From Clostridium vitabionis (GTDB taxonomy: Bacteria; Bacillota; Clostridia; Lachnospirales; Lachnospiraceae): 64,000 bases of DNA. The translations under genes and the position numbers were made by a program. The stretch covers positions 206,913 to 270,912 of the forward strand of contig NZ_JADKQA010000002.1 of the NCBI RefSeq assembly GCF_015351765.1, given 5' to 3'. Under the pieces are notes generated by a model that was not told the DNA's origin, did no database searches, and worked only from the letters and a program-made list of their open reading frames with translations. Below are positions 35,121 through 43,962 of this stretch, one piece after another (within the stretch, counting starts at the first letter, position 1; every line of letters begins with the position of its first letter).

Positions 35121-35966
35121 ATGGAAAAAAAGAAAAAAGGTGGAGCTGCCGGTCGGGTGATTTCCCTCCTTATCCCGGCAGTCCTGCTCGTGATTTTTGC
35201 CTACAGCAGCTATATGCTGGCCACCTCGCTTCTGCGCTACCGGGAGGCGGACCGGGATTACGCGGAACTAGGGAAAATGATCACCGTGGAGACGTCCGTG
35301 GAGGCCACCGCAGGGGGCAATACGGATGCCGCGGAGGCCGGTACTGTGGCGCCGCAGGCAGAGCCGCTGCCGGATTTTCCGCCGCTTGCCATCGACTACG
35401 CCGGCCTTGCCAGGGCGAACGCGGATTTTGCCTGCGTTATCCATATCCCGGCGCTCGGGGTGACCTACCCGGTCACCTACACGGAGGATAATGACCGGTA
35501 TCTGACGGAGACCTTCGACGGGAAACGGAATCCCGCCGGCAGCATCTTTGTCGACAGCTATGCCGCCCGCGGTTTTACGGACCGGAAGACCATCATATAC
35601 GGGCATAACATGAAAAACGGCAGCATGTTCGGGAAGCTGAAAAATTTCAGCCGTGACCCGTCGCTTGCTGCCGCAGATCCGTATTTTTTCCTGTATTTTC
35701 CGGATCGGATCGAGAAATATCGAATTTTCGCGTATTTTGTGATTTCTAATGAAGATGAGACCATCTACAGCCCGGTTGGGAGTGATGAGGAATACGACCG
35801 GGTGGTCCGCGTGAGCCAAGGGAAGTCCGCCTATCAGCCGTCGGATCTGGAGTTTGATTTTGCTGGCCGGCCGCGCCTGGTCACGCTCTCCACCTGCTAC
35901 GGGAGCGGCCACACGGACAATTTTGTTGTCCAGGGCGCGCTGGTGGACACCAAGGCCGCGGAGTGA
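35121..35966 (+). CDS. srtB: Class B sortase, catalytic Arg apparently missing
   Basis: 281 residues with an N-terminal membrane anchor (residues 12-34) and a Thr/Ala/Glu-rich stalk. The sortase body starts about residue 95. Class B features: GKRNPAGSIFVDSYA, catalytic His162 in YGHNMKNGSMFG and Cys259 in TLSTCYG. The loop after the Cys is short and the position of the usual catalytic Arg before the last strand reads Asn267 (TDNFVVQG). No obvious sorting-signal substrate is encoded nearby. Confidence 0.85.
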   Translation: MEKKKKGGAAGRVISLLIPAVLLVIFAYSSYMLATSLLRYREADRDYAELGKMITVETSVEATAGGNTDAAEAGTVAPQAEPLPDFPPLAIDYAGLARANADFACVIHIPALGVTYPVTYTEDNDRYLTETFDGKRNPAGSIFVDSYAARGFTDRKTIIYGHNMKNGSMFGKLKNFSRDPSLAAADPYFFLYFPDRIEKYRIFAYFVISNEDETIYSPVGSDEEYDRVVRVSQGKSAYQPSDLEFDFAGRPRLVTLSTCYGSGHTDNFVVQGALVDTKAAE

Positions 35967-36035
35967 GGAAGCAGCGCCCCGCGGACCGGGACGCCCCGCA
36001 GCCCCGCAGGGGGGCAAAAGCCGCGCGGCGGGCAT

Positions 36036-37370
36036 TCAGGCGGCTTCCTGCGGGGCAGATTTCCGTTTTCCTGAGACCGCGATCGAGATCAGCGCGGCGA
36101 TCATCAGGAGGTACGAGTACCAGCAGCATCCTACAACCTGGAACGGGCTCCCGAGATTTTCCAGCAGGGCGCAGGCGTAGAGCACCTGCGCGCCGTACGG
36201 GATGATGCCCTGGACGACGCAGGAGAAGATGTCGAGCAGCGACGCCGTCCGCTTCGGGTCTACGCCGTAGGTCTCGCTGATGTCCCTGGCGACCGGTGCG
36301 CTGATGATGATGGCAACCGTGTTGTTCGCGGTGGCGAAGTCTGTCAGGGCGACCATCGCGGAGATGCCGAGCTCCGCGGATTTCCTCCCGCGGATGATGC
36401 CGCGGACTTTTTCCAGGATCCAGTCCAGGCCGCCCTCGCCGGTCACCATCGCGCCGAGGCCGCCGGTGACCATGGAGAGGAGGAAGATCTCGAACATGCT
36501 GGTGAATCCCTGGTAAATGTTATTGGCAAAGCCGAGCAGGCTGAAGCTGCCGGAGAAGATGCCGATCGCCCCGGAGAGCAGGATTCCGCCCACGAGAACC
36601 ATGAAGACGTTCATGCCCAGAAGGGCGCTCACGAGGACGAAGGCATAGGGCAGGATGCGGATCGGGTCGACGGGATAGCCCTGCACGGCAGGAACCGTAT
36701 CCGGGCGGCCGAAGGCGAGGAGAAGGACGACGGTCAGGATGGCCGCCGGGAGGGCAATCCGGAAATTTTCCCGGAATTTGTCCTTCATCTCCACCCCCTG
36801 GGTTCTCGTCGCGGCGATCGTGGTGTCGGAGATCATCGACAGGTTGTCGCCGAACATCGCGCCGCCGATCGTGGCGCCGACGATGAGATGCACATTGAGG
36901 CCGCCGGCCTCGGCGAGGCCGATGGTGATGGGGGTCACGGAGACGATGGTCCCCACGCTGGTCCCGGTCGCCAGGGCGATGAAGGCGGAGATGACGAAGA
37001 CGCCCGCAGCGAGAAACTGGGGCGGGATGACCGCCATGCCCATGTTGACCGCGGCGTCGATGCCGCCCATCTCCTTGGTCACGGTAGTAAATGCGCCCGC
37101 GAAAATATAGATCATGCACATCGTCATGATATTTTCATCCCCGCAGCCTTCCATGAAGGTGTGGAGCTTTTCCTCCATGGTTCCCTTCATCATGATGAAG
37201 GCGGCGATGATGCCCACAAACGCCGCGATCGGCGTCGGCAGCTGGTAGAAGGCGGATTCGACGCCCTGAAGATTCAGGATGACGCCGGTGGCCAGATAGA
37301 CGCCCACAAAGATGAGAAAGGGAATCAGGGCTTTCCCGTTGGGCTTTCGCTGTTTTCTGCTGTTTTCCAT
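36036..37370 (-). CDS. NhaC-type Na+/H+ antiporter family transporter
   Basis: 444 residues, about eleven helices. Start at 37370 (MENSRKQRK) since GGGGGAAAG is right before it; a second ATG lies four codons earlier. Motifs of the ion transporter superfamily: ALATGTSVGTIVSVTPI, GATIGGAMFGDNLSMISDTT and the C-terminal FATANNTVAII and SCVVQGIIPYGAQ. NhaC relatives exchange sodium, or couple it to organic acids such as malate/lactate. Last gene of a leftward operon with a hydroxy-acid oxidase, which suggests acid transport as an alternative. Confidence 0.85.
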   Translation of the reverse strand: MENSRKQRKPNGKALIPFLIFVGVYLATGVILNLQGVESAFYQLPTPIAAFVGIIAAFIMMKGTMEEKLHTFMEGCGDENIMTMCMIYIFAGAFTTVTKEMGGIDAAVNMGMAVIPPQFLAAGVFVISAFIALATGTSVGTIVSVTPITIGLAEAGGLNVHLIVGATIGGAMFGDNLSMISDTTIAATRTQGVEMKDKFRENFRIALPAAILTVVLLLAFGRPDTVPAVQGYPVDPIRILPYAFVLVSALLGMNVFMVLVGGILLSGAIGIFSGSFSLLGFANNIYQGFTSMFEIFLLSMVTGGLGAMVTGEGGLDWILEKVRGIIRGRKSAELGISAMVALTDFATANNTVAIIISAPVARDISETYGVDPKRTASLLDIFSCVVQGIIPYGAQVLYACALLENLGSPFQVVGCCWYSYLLMIAALISIAVSGKRKSAPQEAA

Positions 37371-37415
37371 ACTTTCCCCCATAAAAAATTTGGTTTTTTC
37401 GTCGGATTTCCGGCA

Positions 37416-38456
37416 TCAGAAGGCGACATATCCGGATGAAGGCTTGAACAGGTTCTCCTTGGAGATCTGCTTCAGTGAGGCGGTGCCGCACATCCGCATC
37501 GTGTCGCGGAGCTCGCTGCCGAGCTTCTCGATGTAGAGCTTCACGCCGCCTTTTCCGCCGCCGTACACCGCGGTGACGAAGGGACGGGCGATCAGGACAC
37601 CGTCCGCGCCGAGCGCGAGTGCCTTGAAAATGTCTGTGCCGCTGCGGATTCCGCCATCGACCAGGACGAGGACATTTCCCCCGACCGCCTCGCGGATTTC
37701 TTCCAAAACCTCCGCGGTGGACGGGGTCTGGTCAAGAACGCGGCCGCCGTGGTTGGAGACGATGATGGCGGACGCGCCCGCCTTGGCAGCGTCGACGGCA
37801 CCGCGGACGGTCATGACGCCCTTCACAATAAACGGCTTGCCGGCATCGCGGACGATCTCCGCGAGTTCAGCAACGGTCTTGCTTCCCGCTGGCGGGGTGA
37901 GGCCCTGGAGGAACGGCAGCCCGGCCGCGTCCACGTCCATGGCCACGGCGAAGGCGCCCGATTCCCGGACAAGCCGGAGCTTTTCCCGGATGGTATTGCT
38001 GTCCCAGGGCTTTACCGTCGGTATGCCGACGCCGCCCTGCGCCCGGATCGCCTTCGTGGCGGCCTTCATGACCTCCGGATTCGTGCCGTCGCCGGTGAAT
38101 GCGGCGATGCCATTCTCCGCGCAGGCGGAAACGAGGATGTCATTGTAGGCGATGTCGTCCAGCTTGTCGCCGTAGTGCAGGTTTACGGCACCCACCGGGC
38201 CGGCAAAGACCGGGTAGCGCATGGTATGGCCGAAAAAGTCAAAGGTTGTGTCCGGCTCGCGGTTTTCGGCGATGGTGTTCATGTTGACGCGGATTTTCTG
38301 CCAGGCTTCATAATTTCGGATGGCGACATCCCCGGTTCCCTTGGCGCCGGGTCCCGGGATCTGATTTCCGCAAGCTTTTCCGTTGCAGACCGGGCAGGCC
38401 TTGCAGTGAGGACCCATGCTGCTGCGTGCCGCTTCCAGAAGTTCCTGATAAGTCAT
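37416..38456 (-). CDS. FMN-dependent alpha-hydroxy-acid oxidase/dehydrogenase family
   Basis: 346 residues; ATG 38456 after GAGGAA. FMN TIM barrel with the family catalytic motif IIVSNHGGRVLD (His base and substrate Arg) and the phosphate site LVDGGIRSGTDIFKALALGA. The N-terminus carries a Cys cluster CKACPVCNGKAC not found in classical lactate oxidase or glycolate oxidase but common in anaerobe relatives. It likely oxidises L-lactate or another 2-hydroxy acid, perhaps passing electrons through the Cys region. In one operon with pepD and the NhaC gene. Confidence 0.85.
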   Translation of the reverse strand: MTYQELLEAARSSMGPHCKACPVCNGKACGNQIPGPGAKGTGDVAIRNYEAWQKIRVNMNTIAENREPDTTFDFFGHTMRYPVFAGPVGAVNLHYGDKLDDIAYNDILVSACAENGIAAFTGDGTNPEVMKAATKAIRAQGGVGIPTVKPWDSNTIREKLRLVRESGAFAVAMDVDAAGLPFLQGLTPPAGSKTVAELAEIVRDAGKPFIVKGVMTVRGAVDAAKAGASAIIVSNHGGRVLDQTPSTAEVLEEIREAVGGNVLVLVDGGIRSGTDIFKALALGADGVLIARPFVTAVYGGGKGGVKLYIEKLGSELRDTMRMCGTASLKQISKENLFKPSSGYVAF

Positions 38457-38502
38457 TGTGCATTCCTCGATTCTGCCCTGAGGCGATAAGATGGAGAGAC
38501 GG

Positions 38503-40032
38503 TCAGTGGTCGTTTCTCGCGTACTGGTTCTGCATGTTGTTGGCGGCGATGAGGAGAATCTCGCGCAGTGCCGCGTCTGTCTCCGCACGGGCGGCGTCCG
38601 CGAAGGCGTCATTCGCCCGCTCGGCAAAGCGGAGCTCGGAAGCCTGGACTGCGTCGCCATTTTCCTCCGCCTGCTTCTTCGCATCTTTATATTCCCTGTC
38701 AAAGCGGGCGATGAGCTCGTGCGCCCTTGCCCCGGCGGCCTCCTGGTAGCGCTCTATCTGCTGGATGCATTTTCCATAGTGGGCGTCCGCAAGGGCGCCG
38801 ATCAGGCGGCTTGCCCAGTAGAAGTTATCTGTGGAGACGCGGCCGGTGGTGTTCGCGAGATAGTCCGGCGTCCGCTCGATATTCGTGTACTGAGGGATCA
38901 GGACATTGAACGGGTTTGAGGCGAAGGCGATCCATTCCACCGCGCAGAGTTTTTTCGGCGCGTACGGGCGGAGCTGGAAAATGCCCAGGAAGTCGTTCCG
39001 GTTGACGCCGATGAAGCGGTAGGCGCCCCGCATGTCCGGATTTCCGTATTTTGCGTATGGGTTATAGGGCGTGCCCTGGTAATAGCTGGAGAGAATATAT
39101 TTCACATCCTCGACGGTGATTTTGCGCTCGGGAACCCGGCACCATGGGATATCGTCGGATTCCGGTGTGAAATCGGCATCCGGGCCGTCCCAGCGGCAGG
39201 TCCGCGGATTCAGGAAGCGCTGCATGTACCATGCCCGCGGGGTGTTGTAGCAGTGGTCCGCGTCCGAGTGGCTGCCGAAGGTGTCGCGGGCGTTCAGCCT
39301 GCCGTCCAGGGAGAGGTCGAGGTGATTCTCCTCGAGGAAGGATTCCATGTCCGCGGAGCACATGAAGTTTTTCTGTTTGCCCAGGGCGTCTTTCAGGTCG
39401 AAATCGTCGATCCCCAGCTGGTTGGGCATGGTGACATAGCTGTCGTCCGGCACGCGGCGGGCGATCCAGTGATGGCCGCCGACGGTCTCAAACCACCAGA
39501 TTTCATCGACGTCGGCAATCGCGATGCCGTTGCTCTCATAGGTGCCGTAGGTCTCATGCAGCAGGCCGAGGCGGGCGACGCCCTCCCGCGCGCTGTGGAT
39601 GTAGGGGAGGGTCAGGACGACGAGGTCTTCCTCGCCAATGCCGCCGGGGACTTCCGGCCGAAAATCCGGTGTCCCCTCTGTTCCCTCCGCGGGCTGAAGC
39701 TTTACCAGCGGATCCGCGCCGAGAATGCGCTCGTTCGAGGTGATGGTCTCCGTCGCGGTCATGGCGACATTGGCTTCATTGACGCCGGCGGCAGCCCAGA
39801 TCCCTTTTCCGGGGATGGCGTTCGGCGTCGCGGTATAGCGCATGGGGTGATCGGGAAGTTCCACCTCCACGTGGGAGAGCACAGAACGGTAGTGCCGAGG
39901 CTGCTTTTCCGGAAGGACAACCGTGAATTTTTTCGGGGTGAAATATCCGGCGCCGGAGTCATCGTTTCTGGCGATGATCGTGGAGCCGTCATAGCTTGCT
40001 TTTCTGCCGACAAGAATTGTTGTACAGGGCAT
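38503..40032 (-). CDS. pepD: C69-family dipeptidase (PepD type)
   Basis: 509 residues. AAGGAGG lies seven bases before ATG 40032, giving MPCTTILVG; the Cys at position 3 is the N-terminal nucleophile after processing. Typical early motif GSTIIARNDD and a body with NEANVAMTATETI and DVDEIWWFETVGGHHWIARR. A cytoplasmic broad-specificity dipeptidase of the Ntn-hydrolase fold. First gene of the leftward operon. Confidence 0.88.
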   Translation of the reverse strand: MPCTTILVGRKASYDGSTIIARNDDSGAGYFTPKKFTVVLPEKQPRHYRSVLSHVEVELPDHPMRYTATPNAIPGKGIWAAAGVNEANVAMTATETITSNERILGADPLVKLQPAEGTEGTPDFRPEVPGGIGEEDLVVLTLPYIHSAREGVARLGLLHETYGTYESNGIAIADVDEIWWFETVGGHHWIARRVPDDSYVTMPNQLGIDDFDLKDALGKQKNFMCSADMESFLEENHLDLSLDGRLNARDTFGSHSDADHCYNTPRAWYMQRFLNPRTCRWDGPDADFTPESDDIPWCRVPERKITVEDVKYILSSYYQGTPYNPYAKYGNPDMRGAYRFIGVNRNDFLGIFQLRPYAPKKLCAVEWIAFASNPFNVLIPQYTNIERTPDYLANTTGRVSTDNFYWASRLIGALADAHYGKCIQQIERYQEAAGARAHELIARFDREYKDAKKQAEENGDAVQASELRFAERANDAFADAARAETDAALREILLIAANNMQNQYARNDH

Positions 40033-40067
40033 GGGCATACCTCCTTGAATTGAAAACAATTAGTTCT

Positions 40068-40076
40068 ATTCTAGCA
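40068..40076 (-). promoter_or_regulatory. Extended -10 of pepD
   Basis: Minus-strand TGCTAGAAT with no clear -35 at the right distance (a TTGATG is 19 bases upstream of the TAGAAT hexamer). Confidence 0.4.
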
Positions 40077-40101
40077 GATTTTTTGAGAAATACATCAAAG
40101 A

Positions 40102-40144
40102 GCGGGGCATCCCCGGTGATTTTTCGTCTCCGGGGATGCCCCGC
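40102..40144. other. Perfect 15-pair hairpin between divergent pepD and bioB
   Basis: GCGGGGCATCCCCGG (40102-40116) pairs perfectly with CCGGGGATGCCCCGC (40130-40144). It looks like a terminator but no gene ends here. It might insulate the two divergent promoters or end an antisense transcript. Confidence 0.5.
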
Positions 40145-40193
40145 AGCTCTATCCGGAACCAGCCGGTCGAGAGAAAATAAGAATCATTTTGAC

Positions 40194-40224
40194 ATTGTAA
40201 ACAATAATAAAAAGAAAGTTGACA
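40194..40224. promoter_or_regulatory. BirA-type biotin operator overlapping the -35
   Basis: TTGTAAAC (40195-40202), 15 bases, GTTGACA (40218-40224). Gram-positive BirA boxes are spaced inverted repeats of TTGTAAAC/GTTTACAA or TTGTTAAC type; the right half here includes the -35 hexamer TTGACA. Confidence 0.55.
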
Positions 40225-40246
40225 TTTTGCCCGCCGACCGTATAAT
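40219..40246 (+). promoter_or_regulatory. bioB promoter
   Basis: TTGACA (40219-40224), 16 bases, TATAAT (40241-40246), both perfect. Confidence 0.75.
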
Positions 40247-40255
40247 GGAAAAAGA

Positions 40256-40287
40256 ATGTAAACTAAAAATGCAGTTACGGTTAACAA
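40256..40287. promoter_or_regulatory. Second BirA-type biotin operator
   Basis: TGTAAAC (40257-40263), 16 bases, GTTAACA (40280-40286), just downstream of the start point. Fits BirA repression of biotin genes in Firmicutes. Confidence 0.65.
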
Positions 40288-40338
40288 TTACAGCCTGAAG
40301 CGATGTGCCGGGCGCTTAGAAAACCGGATGGAGGAAAA

Positions 40339-41331
40339 ATGACAGAGATTCGAAAATTGGCGGATGAGATTCTTGCCGGGAGGCGGCTTACGCGGCAGGA
40401 GGAGTGCCTCGGCATGGTCACCGCGGATCTTGCGGAGCTTTCCCGGGAGGCGGACCGGATTCGGGAGAAAGCATGCGGGAACCGGGTCTCCCTCTGCGCG
40501 ATTATCAATGGAAGAAGCGGCCGCTGTTCGGAGGACTGCAAGTTCTGCGCGCAGGCCAAGTGCAATGCCACGGGCGTAGAGGAGTATGGTTTTCTTGACC
40601 CGGAGGAGATCGTCGAGGACTGCAAAAAACATGAGAGGCGGGGCATCAACCGGTATTCCATCGTGACGGCGGGGAGGACGCTGGCGGGGAAAGACCTGGA
40701 TACGGCAGTCGAGGCCTACCGCCGGATGCATGAGGAGTGTCCGGGGATCGCACTCTGCGCTTCCCATGGCCTGGTTTCCGCGGAGGGGCTCCGGAGGCTT
40801 AAGGAGGCCGGAGCTACCCGGTACCACTGCAACCTGGAAACCTCAAGGCGGTATTTCGCGAAGATCTGTTCCACCCACACCTACGATGACAAGATCCGGG
40901 AGATCAGGATGGCGCAGGAGGCCGGCATGGAGGTCTGCTCCGGCGGCATCATCGGCATGGGCGAGGCCTGGGAGGACCGCATCGATATGGCACTGACCGC
41001 CGCTTCCCTGGGTGTCCGTTCGATCCCCATCAATGTGCTGAGACCCATTCCGGGAACGCCGCTCGAGCATGTCGCCCCGATCAGCAACGATGATGTGGTC
41101 CGCACGGTTGCCATGTTCCGGTTTATCGCGCCGGAGGCGGATATCCGGATTGCCGCCGGGCGGAACGCATTTTCCGACGGCGGGCGGGTGCTCTTCCAAT
41201 CGGGAAGCAATGCCACGATCACCGGCGATATGCTGACGACCACGGGATGCAATATCAGCCAGGACAGGCAGATGTTCACGGAGATGGGCTGGTCCCTGCT
41301 TCCGGAGGGCGCCATGTCTTTCGCGGAATGA
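40339..41331 (+). CDS. bioB: Biotin synthase
   Basis: 330 residues; ATG 40339 follows GGATGGAGGAAAA. Radical SAM enzyme with the cluster CSEDCKFCAQ (CxxxCxxC) and the BioB-specific motifs YHCNLETS, CSGGIIGMGE and PINVLRPIPGTPLE; AAGRNAF near the end also fits. It inserts sulfur into dethiobiotin. In one operon with the biotin importer subunit bioY, so the cell can take up dethiobiotin/biotin and complete the last step. No other bio genes are in the window. Confidence 0.95.
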   Translation: MTEIRKLADEILAGRRLTRQEECLGMVTADLAELSREADRIREKACGNRVSLCAIINGRSGRCSEDCKFCAQAKCNATGVEEYGFLDPEEIVEDCKKHERRGINRYSIVTAGRTLAGKDLDTAVEAYRRMHEECPGIALCASHGLVSAEGLRRLKEAGATRYHCNLETSRRYFAKICSTHTYDDKIREIRMAQEAGMEVCSGGIIGMGEAWEDRIDMALTAASLGVRSIPINVLRPIPGTPLEHVAPISNDDVVRTVAMFRFIAPEADIRIAAGRNAFSDGGRVLFQSGSNATITGDMLTTTGCNISQDRQMFTEMGWSLLPEGAMSFAE

Positions 41332-41396
41332 AACTGTACAGCACATGCGGGGGCTGGACAGTTACCACAGAATAAGGAATAAAGGAGAATAGGAAA

Positions 41397-41957
41397 ATGA
41401 AGGAATCCAGAATCAGGCGCAATGTGTTGATTGCCGTCATGGCGGCGGTGATCTGTATCCTCGGGCCGCTGTCCATCCCCATCGGGCCGGTGCCGGTGAC
41501 GCTCACCAATTTTGCGATCTATATCACGATGTACGTCCTGGGAACGCGGGACGGAGCTATCGCCTACCTGCTCTATATGCTGATCGGCCTTGCCGGCCTT
41601 CCGGTCTTCTCCGGTTTCACCGGCGGCCCGGCGAAACTGCTCGGCCCCACCGGCGGGTATCTGATCGGATTTCTTCCCATGGCACTGATCGCCGGCGCGG
41701 TGATCGTGAAGGCTGGCCGCAAGCCGGTGCTCTCTGTGATCGGCATGTTCGCCGCAACCTGGGTTCCGTATCTTCTCGGTACGGCGTGGCTTGCTTACAG
41801 CGCGCACATGACGTTCGGCGCCGCGTTCGGCGTCGGTGTCGCCCCGTTTCTTGTGGAAGATTTCTGCAAGATGGTTGCCGCGGCGGTTGTCGGTCCGCTG
41901 CTGTACTCGGCGCTCAGCAGCGCCGGCCTTCTCCAGGTATCCGCGCAGAGAAGATAA
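41397..41957 (+). CDS. bioY: Biotin ECF transporter S-component BioY
   Basis: 186 residues, six helices. BioY motifs: ILGPLSIPIGPVPVTLTNFA with the conserved PxPxT loop, LPVFSGFTGGPAKLLGPTGG and the C-terminal FLVEDFCKMVAAA. It binds biotin and works alone or with a shared ECF ATPase module encoded elsewhere. AAAGGAG precedes the ATG. Confidence 0.95.
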   Translation: MKESRIRRNVLIAVMAAVICILGPLSIPIGPVPVTLTNFAIYITMYVLGTRDGAIAYLLYMLIGLAGLPVFSGFTGGPAKLLGPTGGYLIGFLPMALIAGAVIVKAGRKPVLSVIGMFAATWVPYLLGTAWLAYSAHMTFGAAFGVGVAPFLVEDFCKMVAAAVVGPLLYSALSSAGLLQVSAQRR

Positions 41958-41998
41958 TCACGAGCGGCCTGCCGCCTCTCGTTTTCCGCTGTGATTAC

Positions 41999-42045
41999 AG
42001 GCTGTCCCGGTCTCACGGTTTCGTGTGATCGGGGCAGCCTTTTTC
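41999..42045 (+). terminator. Terminator of the bioB-bioY operon
   Basis: AGGCTGTCCCGG pairs with (AT)CGGGGCAGCCT and is followed by TTTTTCTG. Confidence 0.8.
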
Positions 42046-42131
42046 TGTGTGTGCCGGACGGCGGCGCGCCTTTGTGCCTCTCTCGCGGATAGCCGGAGCG
42101 GAATGAGGATCCGCCAGATGACCGAAAAAAA

Positions 42132-42160
42132 TTGCCCGGCCCATGGTTTTGCGGTATAGT
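42132..42160 (+). promoter_or_regulatory. Promoter of the third MATE gene
   Basis: TTGCCC (42132-42137), 17 bases, TATAGT (42155-42160). Confidence 0.6.
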
Positions 42161-42203
42161 GAGTTCGGTTCTTTTTCAGTAGATGCTTAGGAAGGTGTGA
42201 TGT

Positions 42204-43553
42204 ATGCGCAGGATCAATTCAAGGCAGGTGGATATGCTGAACGGGCCTCTGGCTGGGAAGATCGTCCGTTTCGCGCTGCCGCTTGCAGCTTCCAGTGTCC
42301 TCCAGCAGCTTTTTAACGCGGCAGATCTCGCGGTGATCGGGCGGTTCGAGAATTCCACGGCGATGGCAGCGGTGGGGTCAAATGCCGCGATCGTCGGCCT
42401 TATGGTCAGCCTCTTTGGCGGCCTCTCGCTGGGCACAAATGTCCTTGTGGCAGCACTGATCGGCCAGAACCGCAGGGAGAAGATCGGTGACGCCGTGCAC
42501 ACCAGCATCGCGATGGCGTTTCTGAGTGGCATCCTGATCTGGCTGCTCGGCCTTGTTCTCGCGCCGGCGATCCTCCGGGCGATCAGCACGCCGGATGAGG
42601 TTCTGCCGCTCGCCTCTCTCTATCTTCGGATTTACTTCGGCGCGATGCCGTTTATGCTGGTCTACGATTTCGGCTCCTCGGTGCTCCGGGCAAAAGGAGA
42701 TTCCGGCCGGCCGCTCCGGGTCCTCATGATCTCCGGCATGCTGAATGTGGTCCTGAACCTGTATTTTGTCGGGGTCTGCCACCTCAGCGTGGCCGGTGTG
42801 GCGATCGCCACGGTGCTCTCGAATATCCTCAGCGCTGTCCTGGTGCTGGACTTCCTCGGGCACGAGGAGGAAGCGTTCCGGTTCTCCTTCCGGAAGCTCA
42901 GGATTTCCGCGCGGGAGGCGAAGCGGATCATCGCGATCGGCGCTCCCGCCGGCCTTCAGGGCATGGTCTTCAATATTTCCAATGTTGTGGTCCAGTCCGG
43001 CGTCAACAGCTTCGGCGCCGACTGCATCGCCGGCAACACGGCGGCGCAGAATTTCGAGTATATGGCGTACTTCGTGATCTTCGCCTTCGCCCAGACCGCG
43101 ACCACCTTCACCAGCCAGAATTTTGCGGCGGGAAAATATGACCGCTGCCGGAAGGTTTACCTTATCACGACGATGATCGGCTTTTCCGCCACCTTCGCGG
43201 TCAGTATGCTTTTCTACGGGTTCCGGAATACCCTGATCCAGATCTTCACGACAGATCCCGGGGTTATTGTGTACGCCTTTGCCCGGTTCCGCTATATCGG
43301 GAACATGGAGCTTTTGACCGGCACCTACGAGATTTCCGGCGGCTGCCTGCGCGGCCGCGGTCACTCGGTGATCCCGATGGTGATCACGATGATCGGATCC
43401 TGCGCGTTCCGCCTGATCTGGATCGCCACTTTTTTCCAGAGCCATCACACGATCGAAAATCTGCTCATCATTTATCCGATTTCCTGGGTTTTGTCGGGTA
43501 TCGCGATGAATATTGCCCTTGCGATGGACGTCCGCAGGGTGTATGCTGGATGA
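42204..43553 (+). CDS. MATE-family exporter
   Basis: 449 residues, twelve helices. N-lobe start KIVRFALPLAASSVLQQLFN and C-lobe start IGAPAGLQGMVFNISNVVVQ mark the same broad subgroup as the gene at 26029. It is a single-gene unit with its own promoter; the cobalamin riboswitch begins just behind it. AGGAAGGTG is before ATG 42204. Confidence 0.87.
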   Translation: MRRINSRQVDMLNGPLAGKIVRFALPLAASSVLQQLFNAADLAVIGRFENSTAMAAVGSNAAIVGLMVSLFGGLSLGTNVLVAALIGQNRREKIGDAVHTSIAMAFLSGILIWLLGLVLAPAILRAISTPDEVLPLASLYLRIYFGAMPFMLVYDFGSSVLRAKGDSGRPLRVLMISGMLNVVLNLYFVGVCHLSVAGVAIATVLSNILSAVLVLDFLGHEEEAFRFSFRKLRISAREAKRIIAIGAPAGLQGMVFNISNVVVQSGVNSFGADCIAGNTAAQNFEYMAYFVIFAFAQTATTFTSQNFAAGKYDRCRKVYLITTMIGFSATFAVSMLFYGFRNTLIQIFTTDPGVIVYAFARFRYIGNMELLTGTYEISGGCLRGRGHSVIPMVITMIGSCAFRLIWIATFFQSHHTIENLLIIYPISWVLSGIAMNIALAMDVRRVYAG

Positions 43554-43559
43554 TATCTG

Positions 43560-43770
43560 AATAGCGGTGCCTGAGGTGCCGGCCCGGAAGACGAAGAACC
43601 GCGCCATGCGCGGCGGGCTTCCCCGGACCGGAGAATAGGGAAGCCGGTGGGAATCCGGCACGAACTCGTCACTGTATCCGCGGCATCGGCCATTTTCCCC
43701 GGCGGATTCCGGGAAGGCGGCCGTGCGGACCGCGCAAGCCAGGAGACCTGCCCCAGACGGTGCGATAACC
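43560..43770 (+). ncRNA. Cobalamin (adenosylcobalamin-class) riboswitch
   Basis: Ordered conserved blocks are present: GGTGCC (43567), GAATAGGGAAGCCGGTG (about 43632-43648), AATCCGGCACGAACTCGTC, ACTGTATCCG and the B12 box AAGCCAGGAGACCTGCC (about 43736-43752). It controls the genes that follow through the terminator at 43831. High cobalamin should switch them off. Confidence 0.9.
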
Positions 43771-43830
43771 ACGAGCGACTGGCTGCACGAACATGAGGGG
43801 ATTGTATCCCGGAGAGAATGGGGAAAGTAT

Positions 43831-43858
43831 GGCCTGCCGCATATGCGGCAGGCCTTTT
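43831..43858 (+). terminator. Riboswitch-controlled terminator
   Basis: GGCCTGCCGC (43831-43840), loop ATAT, GCGGCAGGCC (43845-43854) and TTTT. The only obvious expression platform between the B12 aptamer and cbiH. Confidence 0.85.
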
Positions 43859-43962
43859 GCTGCCCATAAGAATCGTGGCTGCCGCGGGAACAATCCTGCT
43901 CGCGGCAGGAAAAAAGACCACTGGCCTTCCCACGGGACAGGCCGCACAGGAAAGGAGAGAGG

